Assembly: GCA_037962975.1 (NCBI GenBank)
Contig: CM075671.1
Coordinates: 155,919,501-155,983,500, forward strand
Direction of reading: 5' to 3'
Source of the DNA: Clitoria ternatea
Taxonomy: Eukaryota; Streptophyta; Magnoliopsida; Fabales; Fabaceae
DNA: 64,000 nucleotides
In this document: positions 58,059-64,000 of the stretch, in pieces
Position numbering within the stretch: position 1 is the stretch's first letter
How the letters are laid out: the number at the start of each line of letters is the position of its first letter
The notes under the pieces: generated by a model
The model's input: the letters and a program-made list of their open reading frames with translations, nothing else
What the model was told of the DNA's origin: nothing
The model's database searches: none
Made by a program: the position numbers and the translations under genes

Positions 58059-60538
58059 CTTTCCTTCGCATGCATATATATGCCCTGTACCACCGTGAAT
58101 ACTCATCCTTTTCCCACTACTTCATTCCCCTTTTCCTTCTTCGCCTCCATCCTCTTTTCTGTTCTTGCCCTTCACTTCTGGAGATCACGACGGTGGTGCT
58201 GGAGGAAGGTCAGAGCCCCTCCAACCGGTGAAGGACGATCGTTGAGGCAGAGGAAGGACAACGCTCCATTCCCGAACCGAGTGCAGAGTACGACGGAGCG
58301 AAGGAAGACCAAACGAAACAGAAGAAGGGCGTCAGACCCAACGTCGAGAGCAGAAAAACTTCTTGAGTTCCTTCTATAGGTAGGGGGCGCTTGTATATCA
58401 AATGCATGGTCCATGAACGGTACCAGATGAATGTACTGCTTTGAGTGTATGCGTATGTGTTTATAATGACTGGACTTTATGCATGATTGATGATTCTGGA
58501 TTCTGTGTTTATTACAGTGGTTATGCAACAATTGCATGTAATCAAGATGGTAGTAGTGTAGTCTGTCAGCCTTGGGTAATGACGAATGCAATGCATGGTT
58601 TTATCTCTGTTAACACTGTGAGAATATGAATGTGTATAGTTGATTTGCCAGATGCTATTACTTGATTGTCTGATTGTTGTACATATTGGTGTGACTGATA
58701 AAACAAATATAAAGGTTGTGTTGAATCTGTTCTTACTTAATGGTTGCAAAGCAGGTATCGGTTGTGTGATGATGCTTGCTAGTAAATGCATTAGCTGCAT
58801 GAGTAAGAATGGGGTGACCCGTGGAAGGTCAAAAGCCCTGAGGCGATGACTTTCAGCTACAGACCTTGGCTAGATCCTGAAGGGGCTCATGGTAGCTGTA
58901 GGAGCTAGAGAGGAGTCTCGAGACGCCAATGGGAGGCCGGTACCACGCGGGAAGAGCTGAAGGACGAGGGGCCAGTAAGGGGGGAACTGTAACTGGAAGT
59001 CATCACTCGAGTCGGATCCGCAGGCATGCATAGAGATATGAGGTTGACTAGGGTAGTACGCATAGTATGTGTTGGGTGTTATGAATGATTTCCGAGTGTG
59101 TGGATGCATGTGTATGTATGTGTGAAGATGAACTAGACGTAGTATGTATGCTATAGATGTTATTCTGACTGGCATGGCCTTAGTTAACCTGAAAACGATT
59201 AAATGAAAGTAAGTGTGCGTACTGGCACTGATACCGAGTCCTTGATTGTCATTTTACATGTAAAAAGCTCACCCCTACAGTGGCTACATTTTCAGTGAAC
59301 ATCTCTCGGAATGAAGCTTGAAGGAGAAGCTAAGTGCAGAACAAAACAGCCGAGTGCTTCTGAATATATGTGTATATGTATATACTGTGTGTAAGGTCCT
59401 GTTAAGCCTTGGCCGGCTCATATTTTGGTTTTAGCCTTTATGTTAGAACTTGAACACCCTCGGGTGACAGAAGACATGACGAAACTCTTGTAATTATTTA
59501 AATGCTTCCCTATATATATATATATATATATATCGTGTGTTCTTCTATACTGAAGGTGACGCCCGAGCGGTAAATATGGATGTATGAGTATACCTTGCGA
59601 GCATAGGAGGTTAGTGTGTCTATGGGTAATAGCGGAGCTGAGTGGCTGCTGGGGAAAGGGAAGATAATAATTCATTCCAAGTGTTGAGAGGCTGAAATGG
59701 CTGAGTGGTTCCGAGTGAGTTAGTTACTACTCCCCGAGGGAATATGAGTCTGAGTATTCCCGAGCAAAAGTAGGTATAAGAGTCGAGCGAGATTCATTTG
59801 TATGAGTTCCTTCCGAGAGAAGAACACTTAGACGAACTCTTAGGGAAGTTCCCTTCGAGACATTCTGGCGAGTAACTTAGCGGAAAGATTCCCGAGCGCA
59901 TAGGCCTAACGGATTCCGAGTGAAAACATGTATAAGTTCTGAGGGGGGAATATTCCGAGTGAGAGTTTATAGAATCCGAGTGAAATAACCCTCCTTACCG
60001 GGCGAATCAGGTGTGTACCTTGGGGGATAAATATAAAAGGCTATGTTATAGAATGTAGGTGTGATGGGGTCGTTTCCTGAGTGTTGGAACCCTTATACCG
60101 AGTGGCCTTAGGAATGGATCCCGAATGGACTTAGTCTTTTACCAAGTGTTTGGATGTCTCGATGCCGAGTGGTGGTTTTGCCGAGTGAGGCTTCTCGCTT
60201 CAGCGAATGGTGGACTCGCTCTAGCGAATGTGTATTGCTGGAAGGCGTTTGTCGTGGTATCGCCCAAGCGATTGTGTGCTCGTCCAAGCGAGTTGGGCGT
60301 CTCGCCCAGGCGGATTGGGTCTCGCTTGAGTGAGTGCATGCTGTATGGTGGTTCCCTCAGGCGCTGTCGGTGCTTCCGTGTGAATGGTTTTAATTCCCTT
60401 GCCTCCTTTTCTTTTTCTTCTTGGCCTTGGGGCCAGCTCTCTTACCTTCATATAAGGGAGTGTTTTTATTATGGATCCAGGTTATTTTCTAATTAATTTG
60501 AAATTATTTTTTTTCCCCTAAAAATTAGGATGTTTCAC
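58059..60538 (+). mobile_element. Tekay-type solo LTR, right piece
   Basis: Continuation of 44738-44948 after the Athila-like insertion. It holds a TCTATAG/GTAGGGGGCGC donor-like site near 58380 matching 17985, a single GTCTCGAGACGCC-type block near 58916, the CTTGGCCGGCTCA block near 59407 and an AT run near 59512. A CCGAGTG array (about 59700-60190) is followed by six GCTTGAGC-type sites at 60197, 60218, 60262, 60282, 60304 and 60324 (spacings 21, 44, 20, 22, 20). It ends GGATGTTTCA before TSD CTTAT. The short ORFs are not protein-like. Confidence 0.85.
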
Positions 60539-60860
60539 TTATCGGATTGCACTCCTTCTGCATCTTGCGAATCTGCACAATGTGTTCCATGTGTCACAGT
60601 TGAAGAAGTATATTCATGATCCCTTGCACGTGATTCCTATTGATGATGTTGATGTACGGGATGACTTGTCCATTCCTCCTATTTCTGTTCGTATCGTTGA
60701 GCATTCCGTGAAGAGTATATGGAACAAACTGGTACCTTTGGTGAAGGTGGCCTGGAAACATGGTAATGTGGAGATGTTCACGTGGGAACATGAAGATGAT
60801 AGTCAGAACCAATATCCGAATGCATTTGAATCTGGTACGTTAAATTTCAAGGACGAAATT
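60539..60860 (+). pseudogene. Tekay/Del-like integrase C-terminus with chromodomain-like tail
   Basis: It continues the integrase frame cut at 44737 (LHNVFHVSQLKKYIHDP). The end of the frame, PLVKVAWKHGNVEMFTWEHED then QYPNAF, resembles the chromodomain tail of Tekay/Del elements, thought to bind modified histones and guide insertion. The frame is open to near 60882. It is stranded 16 kb from its upstream half. Confidence 0.85.
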
Positions 60861-60861
60861 T

Positions 60862-60879
60862 CTTTTAGGTGGGGTGGAT
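60862..60879 (+). other. Polypurine tract of the Tekay/Del-like element
   Basis: CTTTTAGGTGGGGTGGAT lies directly before the 3' LTR start TGTAATATCCC. Confidence 0.7.
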
Positions 60880-62578
60880 TGTAATATCCCAAATCTTATA
60901 TAAATGGTTAAATATGAGGAAATAAATACTAAATAATTATGTGTGAGTAAGTTAATATTCCAAAGTGTTGGAAATAATTAAATTAAGATTTTTGGGGATT
61001 ATTCATAATTTATTAAGACTTTACGAGCTGAAAATATACCTGATTAAAATATGAGTGTCGAACCAAGTATCTCCAATTGTGGTGCTATTGGTTAGGGCTG
61101 TTAAGAACATTATTATGAGTCCCAATATATATTCAGAATAATTTTTAGATGACGTATTTAGCCCAAACAGAGATCCTGTTTATTGTAAAACAGTAAATTT
61201 TAATGAAAGGGGAAAAATTGAAACACAAAACTCACTTAACTCTCTTCATTTTCACGTTAGCTCTCTATTCCCTTTGGCAAACACATTTCATTTCTACTTC
61301 TTCTTCTTCATTTCCTCTTCACTTTCTTCCTCTCTAAACCAAGGCAAAGGTTAAAACCCATCTCCCCCACCATTCTCATTTTATTGAAGCTTGAAGTAAG
61401 AGCTTGAAGCTTGAAGCTATTTATCCTTTCTCCTCCTCAATTCTGTGTTCCTCTCTCCCTCTCTTGGAAACTCTCTCATTTCTTCTCTTGAGGTAAGCTC
61501 TTGTTATTTCCCAAGAGTATGGACCCTAGGTTTTGGGTTTTTAATGTTTGAGTGAGCATTTAATGTGTATGGGTTGTTGGGAGAAGCCATTAATATGGAA
61601 ACCCTAAGGTAGGGTGGTTTTAAATGAAAACTTGATGGACCATTAATGGGGTACATGAAAATTGATGCTTGCAATGGTAGAAAATGATATGCATTTATGA
61701 TGTTATAGGATTTTTAGAGTAACCCTAACTTGTGAAAATTGGGGAAAATGATTGATGTTGGTTGGAAAGTGATTTAATGAGGGAATGAATGATATTTGAA
61801 TGATGGGTATGAGTAAATATATTAAGAGAATATTTATTGATGGTGAGAATTAATGTTAATAATAGTAGATGGCCATCAATGGTGATTAATGGCCATTGAT
61901 ATGTCAACCCTTTTGTGGGTAAGGCCTTAAATGCATAGAAATTTTTAACATTGAACACCAAACCCATGGTGGTTGTGGTGAGATTAATGAAATAGAAAAT
62001 GGCTTGATAATGATAATGTTGTAAACACCAAGTGTTAGATTAGAATATGTGAATTCTGGTGATCTTGAGTAGAAAATAATGATATGTGCCTTATGAAATG
62101 TAGGACTCATTCCGAACAACGAGGCGGGAACTTCATATCGCTCAAAATTTTTCTCTTAAGGTAGGAGAGGAGTTTTATATTCTAAATGCATGAATTGAGT
62201 AGAGTTTGATTGTCATATGTGACAATATGCATGTTTGCCCTAGTTAAGTGGTAATGATGATTTGTGGTTGTTAAACATGATGATGATGATGATGAATATG
62301 CTTGGCAACATGTAATCCGCATTTAGAATGTTTATGGTATGCTAAATGGTGATGTTGAATTGTTTGACTAGTGTAATGCTTTGATATTTATGTGATTGTG
62401 TTATGTTCACCATGAATGTGGAATCGTCATTATTAATGATAAATAAGAATGAAAATGGATGATTAACATGCCTTTATGTTGATGAAAGATTGATGATTGA
62501 AATTGATGATTTTATGCCCTTATTATAATGAGGAACTATTGAAAAATGTCACACTAAAACTTGAACAATGGTAACAAC
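60880..62578 (+). repeat. 3' LTR of the Tekay/Del-like element, cut by an antisense LTR
   Basis: Parallels 28344-30045 of the 5' LTR, with the donor-like TTGAGGTAAGCTC at about 61493 and a six-unit ATG microsatellite at 62277. It breaks off at 62578, where TGAAACATCC begins the antisense LTR. The continuation is beyond the window. Confidence 0.88.
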
Positions 62579-64000
62579 TGAAACATCCTAACAAATTTAA
62601 ATAAAATCTGAAACAAAAGAAATTTTTTCCCTAAAAAATTCTAAACGGCTAACAGGGGAAATCGGGACAAGAATTCGACCAAGAAAGAAAGAAGGAACCG
62701 GGTTAGGGTGCCCCACGTTAACATGGCTCAAAACCGATTAATTTTTAGCCAGCGGAAGAAAGCGCCTAAGCGAACCACGATTGCTGAAGCGAGACCTTAC
62801 TCGCCCAAGCGAACAAGACACTCGGATAATTCGACCACTCGGAACCTAACCTCAAGTCCACTCGGTATTCACATCACTCAGAATCGGAGCCTAGTTCACT
62901 CGGGAATTATTCCCACCAATATACTTCACTCAGTGAACTCTCAACCAGACCCTTATCTTATTCCTGAAAGGTCTTATTCATAATTCACTTGTAACGTTCG
63001 GAATCTCCACTCGGGAAATGATTCCCTCAACTGTTTCACTCGAAATCTATAAGTTTTCCTCTCTCGGAATATTTCCCACAGTCTCATATCACTCGGAAAT
63101 GTTTCACATATTTTTCACTCGGCATATTCGATCTTTCTTACCTTGAAAACTCTACAAGGTCAAGTCTCGCTTAAAGATTTTAAGACTTCATTCACTCGGA
63201 ATATCATGGCCTTATCCACTCGGAATAGGCTTATAAAAGGGATTTCTCACATAACACCCTTCGATTGATCCTCCTAAGGGAATAGTCCTTTAATGAGTAT
63301 ATCTCACTTAGAATTAGCCCAACCCTTCTTCACTCGGAAGAGGGTCTCATGTCTCACATCACTCGGATTTACCTTAGCCCTCACTTACTCGGTATCACAC
63401 AAGCATTATAAATTTAGTAGAAAATAAACGTACACAACTTAGGAATTCCCCCACTTCATTATCCACTGAACAAGATAAAAACACATAACATTAAATATAA
63501 GTATTGAAATATGTTTAGTTCTATTCTCAATACCGAGAGAATTCATATCCTACACATTAAAGTAGAATGTTAAACTAAGAGCCGGCCAAGGCTATACAAA
63601 ATCATCTTTACAAAATATATATATATATATACTTGTACACTTCCACTGTACAATGTACTTCCCAGCAATCGGTGCTCTCCCATCATTCCTCATTCCGAGC
63701 AACATCCACTGAAATATGGCCACAATAGGGGTGAGCTTATACATATAAAATGACAGTAATGACTCAAAAAATCCTGTAGTTTTCCCTACACAGTATTATC
63801 TCATCAATCAATCTATCACATGCACTGTCATTTAACATATCCACCCACATTATCATTCAATCGGAATTTATTCAAATAACACACAGCCATATCAATCATA
63901 TTCCCATACATACGCATATAACCACATTGAGCTCATCAAAAGTATAAGTGTGCACACATAAATTTTCAGTCGGATCTGATAAGTTTTATTAAGTTTTATG
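62579..64000 (-). mobile_element. Antisense Tekay-type LTR, cut by the right edge
   Basis: Begins TGAAACATCCTAA, the complement of the LTR end at 60529-60538. GCCTAAGC-type sites at 62764, 62783 and 62803 (spacings 19 and 20) are followed by many ACTCGG copies (complement of CCGAGT) to about 63700, the GAGCCGGCCAAGG block near 63581 and an AT run near 63617. This is the reverse order of 17388-20578. Its left flank ends ACAAC; the TSD partner is outside the window. Confidence 0.85.

Larger units (their letters stand above)
28344..62578 (+). mobile_element. Tekay/Del-like chromovirus, broken and split by later insertions
   Basis: Parts in order: 5' LTR 28344-33540, PBS near 33544, gag from 33913, protease to 35553, RT/RNase H/integrase 42195-44737, integrase end with chromodomain-like tail 60539-60860, polypurine tract, 3' LTR from 60880. 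The two LTR starts are similar over more than 1.5 kb. Four later insertions interrupt it: a solo LTR in the 5' LTR, the gag-protease element after protease, a Tekay-type solo LTR in integrase, and an antisense LTR in the 3' LTR. Coding parts have several stops and frameshifts. Lineage is judged from long LTRs with TGTAACATCC ends and the C-terminal chromodomain-like segment; Galadriel is an alternative. Confidence 0.82.

Noticed and set aside
58038..58379. A 113-codon ORF at the restart of the Tekay-type solo LTR
   Set aside because: It crosses the junction between the inserted Athila-like LTR and the solo LTR, so it cannot be an ancestral gene.

Overview
The window is plant nuclear repeat DNA. 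It is AT-rich and consists almost entirely of nested Ty3/gypsy LTR retrotransposons. I see no host gene, no tRNA or rRNA gene and no CRISPR array. The element types (Athila-like, Tekay/Del-like and CRM-like gypsy lineages with tRNA-Asp or initiator-Met primer sites) point to a flowering plant, probably a dicot and perhaps a legume. The species cannot be proved from the sequence. The density of nested elements suggests pericentromeric heterochromatin. Boundaries were found by hand from TG..CA termini, primer-binding sites (PBS), polypurine tracts (PPT) and 5-bp target-site duplications (TSDs).

Layout. (1) 1-4384: an antisense long LTR of Tekay type, cut by the left edge. (2) 4385-28291: an old, broken Athila-like element on the + strand (RT/RNase H, integrase, envelope-like region, 3' LTR). 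It is split by a minus-strand CRM-like chromovirus (6117-14525, TSD ATGAC), a minus-strand solo LTR (15192-16481, TSD GAAGC) and a Tekay-type solo LTR (17388-20578, TSD AATTG). It also carries a 2066-bp tandem duplication of its envelope-like region (21131-25260). (3) 28344-62578: a broken Tekay/Del-like chromovirus on the + strand. It is split by a solo LTR inside its 5' LTR (30765-32032), a gag-protease-only element (35554-42189, TSD GTATT) and a Tekay-type solo LTR in its integrase (44738-60538, TSD CTTAT). That solo LTR is itself split by a nearly intact 13.1-kb Athila-like element (44949-58058, TSD CTTTC). (4) 62579-64000: another antisense Tekay-type LTR, inserted in the chromovirus 3' LTR and cut by the right edge.

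How the parts relate. The youngest element (44949-58058) keeps a full set of gag, protease, RT, RNase H and integrase domains, broken only by one stop at the gag/protease junction. The gag-protease element has no RT or integrase and would need enzymes from such a relative. All other coding regions are decayed, mostly by stops one transition away from sense codons.

The most unusual signal is a set of arrays of short palindromes (cores GCTTAAGC/GCTTGAGC, and separately GAATCGATTC) in LTRs and one internal region of different lineages. Spacers between the palindromes look unrelated in sequence, yet centre-to-centre distances fall mostly near 20, 30, 41, 51 and 61 bp, a lattice of about 10.2-10.5 bp. 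A non-palindromic CCGAGT motif forms comparable arrays in other LTRs.
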